A stretch of 64,000 nucleotides of DNA from Enchytraeus crypticus (GCA_905160935.1 CAJHZI010000744.1:464501-528500), one strand, 5' to 3'. Counted from the first letter of the stretch, positions 1 to 13,599 are shown. Notes: generated from the sequence alone by a model not told the origin. Numbers and translations: made by a program.

Positions 1-403
1 TTACAGTAGAATGGACGGGATAACTCAGAACGGATAATTCACGAGGCAGAGGAATGCAGCCGCTGGTTGATGAGTGACTAACGCTAACACGCCCTCTGGG
101 TTAGTGTGGGTGTTAAGTTTCAGGCGCGAATGTAAAGCGGACTTTTGCACTGCGCGTTTTGCACGACTAAGATATCACTGGGAGATCGGCTTGCCTGCAG
201 AGACTAAGAAAATATTAAAGAGGACGGGATTCGGGGAGGGGGTGGTTTGACCCCTTTCGTAGTGTTAGGATATTTCAGTTTAGGAAAATTTGTAAGGAAA
301 TTATAAATATTATATTTTGTTGTTGATATTGTTTTTTAAATTTTATATTGTAGTTGAATTGTAAAATTGAAGGATACATTTGAAGTAATTATGACAGTTA
401 TGT

Positions 404-406
404 GAG

Positions 407-469
<63 letters not shown>
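404..469 (+). repeat. GA microsatellite
   Basis: About 32 GA units. No LINE-F end is evident beside it. Confidence 0.95.
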
Positions 470-473
<4 letters not shown>

Positions 474-1097
474 AGGAGTGCTGATGTGAGTGAAATAATT
501 AGCAGTGACTTAAAAGGGAGTCGAGAACAAAAGTGGATGAGGCATTTAGAGAGAAATTGGAGTTCATGACCAGAGTACTGCTTTAATTGGAATGTCTTCT
601 ACTGACTTGAGCGACGGGAACAATAGCGAGAAGAAATTAACGAAACTTGTTAAATTATTCTTCTTCTTTCATCTTCTTCTTTTACTTTCATATCCGAGCC
701 AACCATAGAAAGTCTATTTGCCACTTATTAGAATTCACCGTTTTTAAAATTCTATACCATTCTCAGACCTGTCACAGTTCCTGTATGTTCGCTTATTCTC
801 ATTATTCCCCAAATAAAAGCGTTAGTGATCGCTTGCGCACTAGTGACAGAATTTGCCATAACTCAGCATCATTGATTTAGTGGCGAACATGTGTTCAATC
901 TTTTTCATTTCCGCTATGAATTTATTCTTCTGACAGCTTCAGCATCTGTTGCTCTGCAGCAGCCGTAATAAAATCTGTAACAAAACGATTTAAAGATTTA
1001 TACTCTTCGTATTTCAGAATTTAAAGAAATTCACATTTGCCGATGTTCACATTAAATTCATCACTTTCTGATTAGTTATCAGCCGCCCAAAACGCTA

Positions 1098-1206
1098 ACT
1101 GGCTGGAGCCAGTGGCGATGACGGTAAGATATTCAACAACAACAACAACAGAATTAGAGTGCTACTGTCGTCAGTGACAACATTGAGCACTGTGGTACCA
1201 AATCAA
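1098..1206 (+). repeat. SINE-A head joined to a family-D repeat
   Basis: GGCTGGAGCCAGTGGCGATG and ACGGTAAGATATTCAAC is the SINE-A head (1098-1137). It runs into AAC trinucleotides and then GAATTAGAGTGCTACTGTCG of family D (1150-1206). Confidence 0.55.
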
Positions 1207-1355
1207 TCCGATAAGCAGAGTGTGGGGTCCAAAAACGGTGCGATCCAAAATCCGGAAGTTCGGTCCGAGGAAGGGTACTAGTGGAATGGAGGATTACGTG
1301 TTGGTCTCAGTTCATGTGCAGTGGTTGAACATGAGTGGTCAAAAAGAAAAGCCTT

Positions 1356-1585
1356 CAACCGTCTATGAAACTGTTCATCTGAAAGGAAAGGATGATCAGC
1401 AGAATATGAGGGGTGCATAAAGTGAAAGGAAGAGAATTCCAGATTTCAGGAGCAGTGTGCTGGAAGGAGCGCTTGGAGAGCTTACTGTGAGAAGGGATGC
1501 TGGGACGCTCTAAAGTGATTAACTTAGAGGACCTAGTGGATGACTGAATGGAGGAAGGCTGTCTCACTTGTTTTAAGTGGGACAT
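1356..1585 (-). mobile_element. LINE reverse-transcriptase C-terminus relic (L2/CR1-like)
   Basis: The minus-strand frame contains KRSFQHTAPEIWNSLPF, matching the widespread LINE C-terminal motif RSFxxxAPxxWNSLP that follows the reverse transcriptase in CR1/L2-type elements. Only about 75 codons remain. Confidence 0.65.
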
Positions 1586-1596
1586 GTAACCTTTGC

Positions 1597-1705
1597 CCAG
1601 AGTGGTGATAGACTTATATTAGACCGCGGATCAGTATGTGCGGGTTTCAAAACCTGGTCTCGCCCGTCGCTGACATCGCTTTCGAGTTAGAAAACTGACA
1701 TTAAA
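1597..1705 (+). repeat. SINE-A copy (tRNA-derived), degenerate
   Basis: ACCGCGGATCAGTATGTGCG followed by a B-box-like GGTTTCAAAACC and CGCTGACATCGCTTTCGAG. Confidence 0.65.
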
Positions 1706-1934
1706 ATTATCTTTTTAAGATTTGAACTAAACTAAAATTATATATCATTAAATAGTTGTTAATTTCTATAAGTTAAGCATTAGATGCTGCTACTATGCTA
1801 CCATGATAAAATCAATCCATCACGTACCATATATATAACGAGTCGGAATCTTTAAACTTAAATAAATAATTATTATTACATACATTAACTTCTCTCATCA
1901 CACAGACGTGCCAGAGCAGTACACGAGGTTTTGC

Positions 1935-2262
<328 letters not shown>

Positions 2263-3524
2263 ATGCGTGGGTTAACGGTATATTATTGTTATTATTGTAA
2301 GTCTTTAACTTTGGACTGATTTTCTGGATTTTATAGACTTTATTTCAGCAAAATATGGTAGATTAAAACAAATTTGTTATTTGCACCGTTTTGGACCTTC
2401 CTCTTGGTCATCTACGTCGATTTGACTCAATAGTGCTCTGTGTTGTCATGGACGACAGTATAAATCTGATAGTTATTATGTTATGTTATACATGATGTTT
2501 AATTGCATGTACATTTATATACTATGGTATGTATGCTTATGTATTGTACTGAAGTGCATCCTTTCTGATATAATGTCGCTATAACAAATCCTAATTATGT
2601 AGCCTACTCATAAATTATAATGCGAATTCATGTATAGAATATTAGATTTAGCAAATTACTGTCGTCGCTTTTGTTCAAATTGCGAATAAAACTGCACAGA
2701 TATGTGTTACTATTTCTGTCAACAATTGACGCGATACAAAACGAATTCCAACTTCAAAATCATATGGGACACTTGAAGCGAAGAACTTGTTCGTTCGATT
2801 TGATAGTCCGAAATAGTCTTCAAACACTATTTGACGGCTCACTCGTTCGTATATATATAATAGCTTTACTTTAATATACTCATCCCACTTCAGATAGCAT
2901 TCATGGGGTTATAACATTTATCTTCTTACCCGTCTTTCAGGATATAAATGATTAGAAAACCGACGTTAAAAGTAGCGATATATAGCCTTTTATAATTTTT
3001 ATTATTATGGAGAGATATTAAGTAAATACTAGACGATATCATGTGGCTCAAAGTAAAAAGTGTATAACATAGGATCTAGAAAAAAATTAACTTATTTTTT
3101 TAAGTGAAACAACAGCAGCAATACTTACAAAAAAGTTCCATTTGACAACAGTTCCGTTTTTCTGACAAAATGAAAGTATCGCTTAGCAAAGCGGTGACCT
3201 ATTGCTAGCCCCAGGGTGTTAGATTTAACTTAGAGGGCATTCTTTCTCCACAGTATGGCTTAACTTTTAAGTTTAAAGTAAGGATGTTTGGCGTTATCTC
3301 TCTCGTGCTTCTTTAAGCTCTTTGCTATTCTCAGAGCTACATGACAGCAGGATATCACTGAAGTGCTCTTCAACAACTTTACTAAACGGTTACTCCTTCG
3401 CGCTTCATTTACTCGGCTTGAATCCTAATCTGGAGTTAAGTTGGAGATTTATCAAGCAAAAACCTATTGGAAAGACATATTTTATGTATCTTATCTTTCT
3501 TGTATCGAAAACCTGTTTTTGAAA

Positions 3525-3590
3525 ACCTGCCAGTGACGGAAGAGCAAGTGATTTGAACCCTGCACCTACTTAATAAATTGCGTCGCCAAA
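3525..3590 (-). repeat. SINE-A fragment, old
   Basis: GCCAGTGACGGAAGAGCAAG and TGATTTGAACCCTGCACC resemble the antisense B-box half of SINE-A. Confidence 0.35.
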
Positions 3591-4372
3591 ACTTTTAAGT
3601 TTGAGGTAAACACATGATGCTGTCGTCTTAGTGACAAAAAAGATGTAGAAACTTAAGAGGATTGAATTGAAAATCAGTAGGCAAGATCTGAAGTTCTCAT
3701 TTTTTAATGCTGAGCTAAGCTAAAAGTTTGAGAGAGTTTAACGTCAAAGTCAGAAGCTCTCTTTTTGTCTACGCAACATTGTCATGACCTCTACTGGCTG
3801 AAAAAAAAAATTTAAGCATCCTTTTAACGCACTTATATGCTCTCGTTAAACCTCTGAACAGTGTATACAAGTATTTCATTTTACTATCTTACACCAGATG
3901 TCAATGTAGTAATACCTATCTATATATTGTATGCCATCTGGCGAGTAAAATTTATTTAACGAAATGAGTTTTAAATCATATTGTTTTAGAATGTAGATGG
4001 AAAGCAACTGTATTTTGAATTGAATTTGATATTAATGCTAAGTACTCCAGTGCCTTTTAAGAGTGGCACATTCTGCAGGCCAACGGCCGTAACAGAAAAT
4101 TTGCAACAAAATGTTGAATTGAAGACGTTCCATCAGCTCCAGAGAAATATGTAATAAAAAATATAGACCGTATGAAAATATAACGAAATAAAAAATATAT
4201 AAAATTTTACAAATACAGATTATATACATGTGGATCAATTCATGTAGCGGTAAAAGCAACTTCAAAGCAATAAATCAAAGTGTAAGTACATAGTTTAAGT
4301 GCTATATTTCATTAGTAGTTTAGGTGCTAAATTGAATTATCGATATTATTTTTAATATAGCACTACTGGTGT

Positions 4373-4490
4373 TGTGTTCGGGTTGCAGAAGCATAGACAC
4401 TTACAGTCCAACCGTGGACTGTAAGTGTCGTAAAAGGCGACAAAGCACTAAGATGCAAACCAATGTCAGAAATATCATACGGTTGGTGAG
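4373..4490 (-). repeat. Repeat family C 3' fragment containing a perfect hairpin
   Basis: Antisense match to the 43961-44055 copy (CGTAAAAGGCGACAAAGCAC shared). In this copy the centre has become a 15-bp perfect inverted repeat, 4396-4410 with 4415-4429 and a 4-base loop. Confidence 0.5.
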
Positions 4491-4655
4491 CGCCTAGGCT
4501 CCTGAAATTGCTACAAAATTGTCTGTAACCTGAGCTTAGTTAAACTTGGAGGATGATCTTTAAGGGAATCTTTAAGATCTTTAAGGGAAGATGACGATGA
4601 TGCTGATGATGATGACTATAATAAGTATAGCACTGCGTGTGTTATTTTTTTGCAG

Positions 4656-5363
4656 CTGTTCAAAGAGGCAGAGTGACCCAACCATCAGTTCAGCAACCTC
4701 CGGGGTACCCAGGGTCGATGCAGGTGCCCGGCTACAACGGCACCAGCGCTCCATCCGGCCCCCCTAACGGCTCACACGGGGGAATAGGCTCAAACCCTCA
4801 TCATCAGATGTCCCAGCACTCGTCCAGCGTCCATCCAGCCCTATCTCATCATCCTCAACAACATCCAGCAATCACGGGTCACAGCAACAGCTATCTATCC
4901 AGTAATTTTATATCAATGTTACTTCGGGCGGAACCCTATCCCACATCTCGATATAGTAACGGACAGTGTCAGTCCTCGTTGCCTCCCCCTCACGCCGCTC
5001 CGTCACCCGTCATGGGCATAGACAACATCTGTGAGCTAGCCGCCAGGCTTCTCTTCAGCGCCGTGGAGTGGGCTCGAAACATTCCCTTCTTTCCAGATCT
5101 TCAGGTCACCGACCAGGTGGCTCTGCTCAGACTGAGCTGGTCAGAACTGTTTGTGCTCAACGCCGCTCAGTGCTCCATGCCGCTCCACGTGGCTCCGCTC
5201 CTGGCGGCTGCTGGGCTCCATTCGAACATGATGGGAGCGGATAGGGTGGTGGCCTATATGGATCATATTCAGGTTTTCCAGGAACAGGTGGAACGGTTGC
5301 GAAGGCTTCATGTGGACTCAGCGGAGTTTAGCTGTCTCAAAGCCATCGTCCTCTTCAGCTCCG
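4656..5363 (+). CDS. NR2F: NR2F exon: hinge and first half of ligand-binding domain
   Basis: The acceptor follows a T-rich tract ending in TTTTTTTGCAG. The donor is TCCG|GTATAG. The exon encodes about 236 residues. The first third is the low-complexity hinge; the rest is ligand-binding domain up to LKAIVLFSS. The leftover G joins AC of the next exon to give Asp (SSDATG). Confidence 0.96.
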
Positions 5364-6310
5364 GTATAGTTCTTATTTATTAAATTTACTAAGTCTGTGC
5401 TGACATATTTACACAAGCTGTAGCATAGCATAAAGCTAAAAAAGCTTAAAAAAAAGCTAATGTTAACGTCAGTTTCCTCACTCGAAAGCGATGTCAGTGA
5501 CGGGCGAGCCCAGGATTTGAACCCCGCACATACTGATCCGCAGTCGAATATCATCGCCACTGGATCCAGCCATAAGAACAATTAGGGTGCCCCTGTGGTC
5601 CGTTACAACATCGAACACTACTGAGACAAATACGAGTCTATGAATAGGGTCACTGATGAAATATATCACTTTTGTCACGAGCCACAAAATGTCCTATGTT
5701 TCTACTGTGAGTCAATTTCGTTTTTCATGTTTTCAATATTCTGAATGTCCGCGATTCTGTGACTATCTCACCCAGAAATCTATCCCTCAACCTCAGAAAA
5801 AGTTTTTTAAAACTGGCGTTGTTAGATACTAAACTCCCTAAGCTAAGTTCGGCATTCTAAACTATAGTCAGTAGAATCCAGCTGATTGAAATCTATCATT
5901 CAGTTTCGGCTCTACTATTTGTCAGCAGTAATTGTGATGAATTAATTGTTTACAACTGTGCTCTTTACTAGCTTTACTTGGACCGGCTTTCGTTTAGGAC
6001 CTTACTTCTCCTCAGCACATTTCTTTGCAGATTGATTTGGGTGAATTGATCTGTAGTGATGTGTGCTGTGAGGAAGTCCCTGACATCATCTTAGGATGAG
6101 GGAACTGGCGTTAAACCTTTATTTATTTATTATTATTATTATTAATATTACTATTATTATTGTATACTCAACGTTCGCCAAGTGGCAGGTCCGGAGTATA
6201 ATTCCACTGCTCTGTTTTCACCTTGTCGCTCTCGTTTACGAGCGACAATCCGCATGTATACCAAGAAATCATTTGACAAGAAATTGATTGATTTTAAAAA
6301 TATAATTATA

Positions 6311-6402
<92 letters not shown>

Positions 6403-8745
6403 GTAATTATTTCATAAAAAATAAAAACAGACAATTATATAATTATTCCGATACAAAAGAAAAAGTTAAATGAGAAATTATATGTCTACATTCTTGAAAC
6501 ATTGTTTTTTCTTGCTTGCAAACTACCTCTGCAGATAAATCACAATCCAGTAACACTCGCTGTTACCAGGGTGAGATTAAATGTATTTTACGTGTTTCTT
6601 TCGACTTTCTTTAGGTCAATTTTTCGTTGATCTATATGTTGTCTAAATTTCTTAGTTCTTTCTATGCATGTATATGTGAAACTTTAATAGACATAATGTT
6701 TTAATAGCGTATGCAAAAATTTGTATCTTTAGTGGTTGTTAATCTACATGTAGATTAGGTTAATTGAAGTGATAGTAAGTATAGTTCATGTGTTATAAGC
6801 GTAAAAAATATTCAACCTAAGTGAAATACTCTATCATTTATTGAATATCACGCAATACCTCTGTATAGTAACACTTTTCTGCTAGAAAGTTCAGATTAGA
6901 TGTGTACGTAATGTCATAAACGGTACACGGTCATTTACTGTAAATATTATGTTGCCTATATTTTATAAGCCTAGACATTTGCACTAAAATTTAATATGAA
7001 ACACATCACTTCTATTTCGAAATCTTAACAGTTATTTTTACTTTTTGTTGCAAAATTAGTTAAATTGCTAGATTATTTGTAGGCCTACAATAGTGGAATT
7101 TCGTTGAACGACGTTCGTTCCATAATCAGTAATTAATCACCTACTCTATAATTTTATGATCTGCTATTATAGTTTTTATTTATTTTTTATTTAGTTAATT
7201 TTATTGTTAACAAACCACGTAATGAACATTGTTGAATTTTCTATCTAGTTTACTAATTATACTGGTGGTTTTAGAATATGTTCTTAACTGAAATAAATTA
7301 TTAAAAAGTGTAAATTTGAAAGTGCAAATCGTGTAAATTAAAACTAAATTAAAACAAAAAGTAGATTAAATTAAAATAATTAAAACGTGTAAATTAGATA
7401 AAGCTTTGCAAATAGTGGTAAAGTCTGTAGGCCTAACTTTTCTTTACTTCAGCTATAGACACATAAGCCTTTACTATGGAACACTGCTTAATAAATTCAT
7501 TTATCCAATTGCATCGAATATCCTACAAATATTAGTAGTTACTGAATGTATTTAACGATGTGTGTTTGACTTTTGCTGCTTCTTAATTCTGAACTATTGA
7601 ATGAGTTGCATTCGATAAAAATCACAAATTAAGATTTTAGAAACGAGTAGAAAAAGTTAACTCATTTACTTCAGTTTAAACTTGCTCAAATTTAAAATCA
7701 GTCAACTCATTTGGGTTGAACTAATTAGTTGCTAACTCAAAAAATTTATTTATTGCTCATCACGGCTTATTTCAGGCGAAAATATTTGGTGTCGAATTCA
7801 ACATTTTGTAACTTTTTGTTTCAATTAAATGAGCTACAAAGACATTCAATGACATTCACTGTTATTTTATGTTCTAATTGATTGACTGGTAATCAGGATC
7901 CGATACGATTTTGAAGAAACGTCTACATATTTTCCCTGATTCGTTGCAGAAGGGCCTTAATTAAATTAATTATTAAAATTGCGATTGCAGCTTGACAACT
8001 ACTGTAATTCTCTGTAAATTTTAGCCAGTTTGAAAATGAATTTAGACGACGACTAAATTCAGATTCAAGCTACCCTACCAGAATATTCCATTAGCATGGC
8101 ATTTAGCTGACATGTGATAATTCGTTGGCACATTTATTCATCAAGGAGCAAAAGAAATTGAGCACAACATAGGACGAAAACGCAGATGTAAAATTTTATA
8201 GCCAGCAAACTAGTGGCATCTGGCGAAAGATGAACATTATAGACCAGTGACATCTGGAGAAGAATGAACATATCAACTCGATGATATTTACTATTAAATT
8301 TAAAATTTTAATGGTCAAATAATATCTGGTGCAAGGAAGAATACATAAGACGAAATATCGTCAAGCTTGTGTTGCTATTAATTCTTTATAAACCCTAACT
8401 AATTCCTATAGATCTTAGTTTATACCTTTCTTCAAAGTTAAAACAAAATTCATATAATTTATTGTTACAGACGCAACAGGAATTACGGACTGGGTCTACA
8501 TAGAAAGTCTGCAGGAGAAATCCCAGTGTGCTCTGGAGGAGTACGTGAGGAGTCAGTACCCTAACCAGCCGACGAGGTTCGGCAAGCTACTGCTCAGACT
8601 TCCCTCTCTAAGGACGGTCTCTGCCCAGGTCATCGAGCAGCTCTTCTTCGTCAGGCTGGTGGGCAAGACGCCCATAGAGACACTCATCAGGGACATGCTG
8701 CTCAGTGGAGGCTCCTTCAGCTGGCCCTACATGCCGATGCAATAG
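4656..8745 (+). CDS. NR2F: COUP-TF/seven-up nuclear receptor (NR2F), last two coding exons (5' partial)
   Basis: Orphan nuclear receptor of the COUP-TF family, a nuclear transcription factor acting in neural and mesodermal patterning. Two exons join in frame: 4656-5363 (enters in phase 1, leaves in phase 1) and 8471-8745 (ends in TAG). The first begins AVQRGR, the point where vertebrate COUP-TF genes have the intron after the DNA-binding domain. A long hinge rich in Q, H, P, S and G follows, then [11 protein letters not shown] and the ligand-binding domain ([39 protein letters not shown]). The second exon carries [31 protein letters not shown] and the AF-2 helix region [13 protein letters not shown]. 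The two-zinc-finger domain is not in the 4.65 kb upstream, so it lies outside the window. The ligand-binding domain is almost unchanged from the family, while the hinge is longer and unrelated to vertebrate hinges. Identification is very secure; which paralogue cannot be decided. Confidence 0.97.
5434..5573 (-). repeat. SINE-A copy, near full length
   Basis: Antisense. Contains AGCCCAGGATTTGAACCCCG (B box) and the CCACTGGATCCAGCCA head, with GCTTAAAAAAAAGCTAATG at the tail. Confidence 0.75.
5574..5640 (+). repeat. Repeat family D fragment
   Basis: AACAATTAGGGTGCCCCTGT followed by CGTTACAACATCGAACACTA. Related pieces: 1150-1206, 2405-2475 (antisense), 21765-21830 and 61290-61350 (antisense, running into a TA array). 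Confidence 0.45.
6030..6150 (+). repeat. Repeat family G 3' end
   Basis: TGATCTGTAGTGATGTGTGC and GTCCCTGACATCATC, then GGCGTTAAACC and ATT repeats. Related pieces: 12598-12685 (antisense), 22192-22275, 49495-49570, 55385-55435 and 56945-57010. All end near GGACGTTAAA. Probably a SINE or LINE 3' end. Confidence 0.5.
6307..6397 (+). repeat. TA microsatellite with central CTGTATA
   Basis: TA repeat interrupted by ATACTGTATA, the same interruption as in the 1936-2262 array. Confidence 0.95.
8471..8745 (+). CDS. NR2F: NR2F terminal exon: C-terminal half of ligand-binding domain
   Basis: The acceptor is TTATTGTTACAG. The exon encodes the end of the ligand-binding domain through AF-2 and terminates [10 protein letters not shown] then TAG, matching the family's usual C-terminus. 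Confidence 0.97.
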
Positions 8746-8755
8746 CGATAATACT

Positions 8756-8817
8756 AATAAAAAGTAGCATCAGGGGCTAAATATCTATTAGGTAATTCCG
8801 ATGTAATTTTAAATAAA
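8756..8817 (+). promoter_or_regulatory. Candidate NR2F poly(A) signals
   Basis: AATAAA hexamers at 8756-8761 and 8812-8817, just after the NR2F stop codon. The second is followed by T/A-rich DNA and is the better candidate for the 3' end. Confidence 0.5.
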
Positions 8818-8866
8818 TTAGCATTTAAGCGAATGGAAAAGTTTCAAAGAGGCGATTGACTGATGG

Positions 8867-8954
8867 ATGATATGATGTAGGACAGAGAGGATTTGAGACA
8901 GTCTATTCGTATCCCAACCAACTGGGATTCAAGGGAAGATGATGATGATGATGA
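8867..8954 (+). mobile_element. LINE-E 3' end
   Basis: Ends CTGGGATTCAAGGGAAGATG followed by a GATGATGAT tail, the same terminus as the minus-strand copies at 19325 and 26138. Confidence 0.6.
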
Positions 8955-11900
8955 ATGTAGAATTGCGATGAATATTATTAAATCATTAAAGATAGAAAGT
9001 TTGAGATTTAACGCCAAGGGTAGTTAAGTACTAGGCACTATTAAGAAATTTCAGCTTCAGCTTGAATTAAATTTTGAGTTAAATAATCTGGGATGAAAAG
9101 GGATATCTATTAAAGTTGGTAAATCCGCTTAAAGGAGCCAAAGTTTATCGCTTCATGTGATATTTGAAATTAAAGTCACTGGATTCCAAGTAAGAAGCTT
9201 TAAGTTCTACACCAGCAACATCTATTTTTACTTATTATTGTTACTTATTGTTCTAAGAATCCGATAGCCTAAATTAATGCCTATGAAAATATAGGCCTAA
9301 TCAATCAACTTAATCTTAATTAATTTATGAAATGTAATTATGAAATGTAGAGAAATAACCGTTTCTAGAGTATATTAACTTTTAAGGATCGATTTTCATC
9401 AAACAATTAATTTTATACTAATGAAAGCGTATTGTTAATTTTACATTAACATCACCTCTAATATGACTGCGAGTATTAAATAATTTATAAGCGCACTAAT
9501 GCAATCCTTTATTGCGCTTTAATGAAGTGTAACGATATGAACTATTGCAAAAATGATATTTGTACGTTTTTTTGTTAATGTTTTGACCTAAACGATTCGA
9601 TTACTAATACAATCATACTAACGCAAACAAACGGTAAACTTCTTTTATTGTAATTATATGCGTTAAAATTTATCCGATAGCTCTAAACACAAGGTCTACA
9701 AAACATTGCCATCTTTGAACACAGTAGGAGTTAAAGATGAATGTAACGTTAGTTCCGTGATCTGAAGGCTTCGTCAGCAACGAGTTGGGACGGGAGCCGA
9801 GTATCAATGGTATCTGGTAGGAGCGCACTACCAAAGCATTACTGTATCGACTGACAATAGTAATAGAAATATTATTATAGAGAAATCGACCCAATCTCTT
9901 GAAGAGTTACTTTTACAAAATGTCTTTAATAAGAATCAATCTCAACATCCAGCGTGTCCAATCACTGAACACTTGTCGAACTATTCTAAACTATTACAGC
10001 AAACACAAACTGTTAGGAACATGTGTACGTTTACTTAGCGTCAACGTTCAGAAGCACAAGCCTCGTTCACTAATGGCCAATTTTATGACACTCCAATAGT
10101 AAGCTATCGACGGCTTTATCGAAGGGATAGTTACTTTTGAATTTTATGAACACTTGTTGACTCGCTAGTTAGCGGATGACTTGTCGTCCCATATTTCACC
10201 GATTAAGCTTGTCGCTTGTTCGCTAAATTCAAACGGCTCTGAGAACTTTTTCTGGGACATTTTAAGCGCGGAGATCGCACTAGCCAATGGCATAGCTCAA
10301 TTATCTTCAATCGCTTTGAATTCTTGGAAATCTAGTTAGGCTGAAGTTGTGATCGAGATAGTTTCATAAAACCCAAAAAGCAAATATTAAGTTATCAGGG
10401 AAACTAAGACCTAATCGACAACTAGTTCAAAGTTTGTTTTATCGCTTGCCCATAAAATGGGTCATAGGAGTCGGCGCATTCGAGCAACGTTACGCTCCAA
10501 GTGACAAACAAAACTATCAATTTAAGTCGTAATGCCATCAAACAGTGAAATATACATGTAGACCCGACCGCAAACGTTATAAGATTAATAGATAAAAGGT
10601 ATCAAGCAGATAACATACAAAGTAATACTCATGTTTGCAACAGTTCTTTGTCAGCAATATTACACAGACACATGTTAAGCAGTAGATAAACATTAACAAG
10701 TACTTAAGATGCACATCTGCAGTTTTTGCACACGCGGTGTCTACAAGTATTTAGAAGTCCAGTGTTTGAAGTTAACACATTGGATGGGGGGGGGGGGTTA
10801 AATATATAATTTAGATAATCAGACTAAATTTTTATTAGATCACTCATCCATTCACGGCCTAAAATTGGAATATTTTCTGATCCCACAAAAATTAATTTTT
10901 TTATCAGATAGGCTACCTAAGCACATGAATAGGCACATATTCAAACAGATACCTAAACACACAAATAGGCACACATGCACACAGACACCTAGAAACACAA
11001 AAGGGCAGAAGTGCAATTATTAAATGACCTTTTGCATCTCATTAATATAGGCATAGCCTACATGCATTGCATACAATTCAATCTACTTGCAGTTCAATTC
11101 AATCTACTTGCAGTTCAATACCGGTTCTTCAACAAACAATTAGAATAGAAAATACATGATTTAACATAATTGACAGAAGGGCACGAACAATCAGGGTTAA
11201 CAACACAATGCATTGAAATAAAGAAATGAGCTTAGTTAATTACATGTAATCTACTAGTATGACCAGCAGAGGCAAAATTTCAGGAAATTATATATGTTTA
11301 ATGCCTGTTATCCTATCGTAAGGGATAAAATCCCTGTGCAACGATACTTCAATGGCAACAGCTTTGTAAATACAAGTGTGTTCAGGAAGTTATAGATCAC
11401 TAAAATATGGTGATCCGACTGTTCCCGGTTCAAACTAAACAAACAAATCTTTACCTTTATCTTAATATATATTTTAGTTAATATGCCAAATTATTTGCTT
11501 TAAAGAAGCCAAATACTGGACCCTTGCTTTGCCGTCTACTGCAATAAACAGAACTTAACGTGATGAGTGTAATTTCTTTCGTTTTTAGACAAAAGCGAGT
11601 TCAGAACCTGGGAAAAAGTTAACTAGGTATGTGGAGATTTCATTATGTTTATCTTTAGTATTCTCTCTATATGTTTAGCAGCTACTCTTGTTTCTGTTCT
11701 CTGGATGCGATGTCATCACTTCAGTGCTCTACTTGACTGATCGCAAAAGAATATTTTTACATTCATTTGAAAAATGCTCGTAGACAAACCAGACGTAATT
11801 ATTGTGATTTATGCAGCAGAATTTGAAATAAGTCGCAATAAACGCGACTTTTCTGTAGCGTTCAAATACTACTTGCAGAGCAATCTATTTAAATATAAAA

Positions 11901-11960
11901 GTAAAATATATTACATAAATCTAAGTGAAACACATTATGATAAAATGAACCAGATATCAG

Positions 11961-12090
11961 TAGCATGAACCAATAGAAATCTACGTATCAGCAGCATAAA
12001 CCAATAGAAATCTATGTATCAGCAGCATGAACCAATAGAAATCTACGTATCAGCAGCATGAACCAATAGAAATCTACGTATATCTAGCAT
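11961..12090 (+). repeat. 31-bp minisatellite, four copies
   Basis: The unit contains CCAATAGAAATCTACGTATC and AGCAGCATGAA; CCAAT recurs at 11970, 12001, 12032 and 12063, exactly 31 apart. Confidence 0.9.
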
Positions 12091-13599
12091 GTCCCAATGA
12101 AGATCTTCTTACATCATTAACAAAAATTCTTAAGGCGTTCCAAAGTTTTCATATATGTCGCTAAATTACAATGCGTAAGTCTTATGTAGGTTAACGTCAG
12201 GTAAAGTACATAGGCCCCTACAAAAATATATGTAGAAAATGTATATGCAAGCGCTTCCCTAAGATAACCAACGCCTACTGGTATACCATACAGCAGGATC
12301 GAACTAGGTGGGTAATAATGATATCACAACTAATGTGTCATATCCGCCAGTATTGTTGGCAGGAAGATATTTATCTGAACAGACTGAAATTCATTTGACA
12401 AAATGTAAAAGTTGGACTGATCTCAAAATCAATAGGCCTAATCTTTTAAAAAATTAGTTACAATATTCTGTGCAAGAAGCAAATGAAATTTAGACCTTTA
12501 ATAACTTGATTCAAACTGACAAAATTTCTAAGACTATGCATTTATAGACGTAGGCATTGAGCAAGTGTCTATCTGGTTCAGCTTCATATAATAATAGTAA
12601 TAGTAATAATAATAATGAAGGTTTCCTCATCAATGGATGATGTCAGGGACGTCCCCACAGCACACATCACTACAGATCAATAATGAAAGTCGTATAGTAC
12701 AATAATGATAATGAAAGTAGTATAATAAAATAATGATAATGAAAGTCGGGTTCGGAAAACAACTGAAAGCCATAAAGACCCTCAAACCAGACACAAGCCA
12801 CCTGGTCACACGTGTAATTCAATGTTTGCGCAATAGTAATGGTAATGTTTATTAGTACTATAATGAGTTAATTAAATTTATCATAAGCAAAATTGGATAT
12901 GTATCTGTATACATGTAAATCTGTATATATGTAACTATCTGGATCAGTAAGATAAACTGCAGAAATTAAATAATTTTATTGCTTACCTCAACATTTCAAA
13001 TAAAAACAAAAATCACATTTTGCTAAATTTTCTTAAAGAGCTACGTTTTTGTTAGTATCATGTAAGTAGAACTTTTAATCGTACACTATAATTACTGTAA
13101 GTTTTGCTGAAACTATTCGTTCTTAAATTTTATCTCACTAAATAATTTGTTAAACTAATTACAATTTATTCATACAATAGCAATACAGCAATATTATAAT
13201 TTACTTTGTACGAAACAAATGACTTCCTGATTCACTAATAAAAAAATAGGTCCATCGATATGATACAGTTCATAACCTAGAGCTTTAAAATTCAGGTACT
13301 GAATTAAGATATCAATTCTCTTCAAAAAAGAATTTATTCATAACAGATACCAATTAAACCAAGATCGAAAAGGTAAATATCTTGACTCTAAAGTAGCAAC
13401 CCACATCACATTTTCACAACGGAGAAGTTTCTAGCGAATATAGAAGAATAATGAAATTTAGGAAGAATTAAGTAAATGCTCAAGTTAAAATTTAACGCAA
13501 TTTCAGAGATAGCATCAAATGTGTTAAAACGCTACAGCGGAACGAAAATCGAATACGAAAAAATCCATTCTGCATCTCAAGCAACAGTCCTTTTACAAA

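Larger units (their letters stand above)
5364..8470 (+). other. NR2F intron
   Basis: Contains a SINE-A copy (5434-5573), a family-D repeat (5574-5640), a family-G 3' end (6030-6150) and TA microsatellite (6307-6397). From 6400 to 8460 it is plain AT-rich sequence in which I see no gene. Confidence 0.8.

Noticed and set aside
5318..5687. Two minus-strand frames overlapping the end of the NR2F exon
   Set aside because: They cover the SINE-A copy and intron antisense sequence; no protein resemblance.
9670..9894. 74-aa minus-strand frame
   Set aside because: No domain recognised; it contains a tRNA-like motif and is more likely a degraded SINE than a gene.
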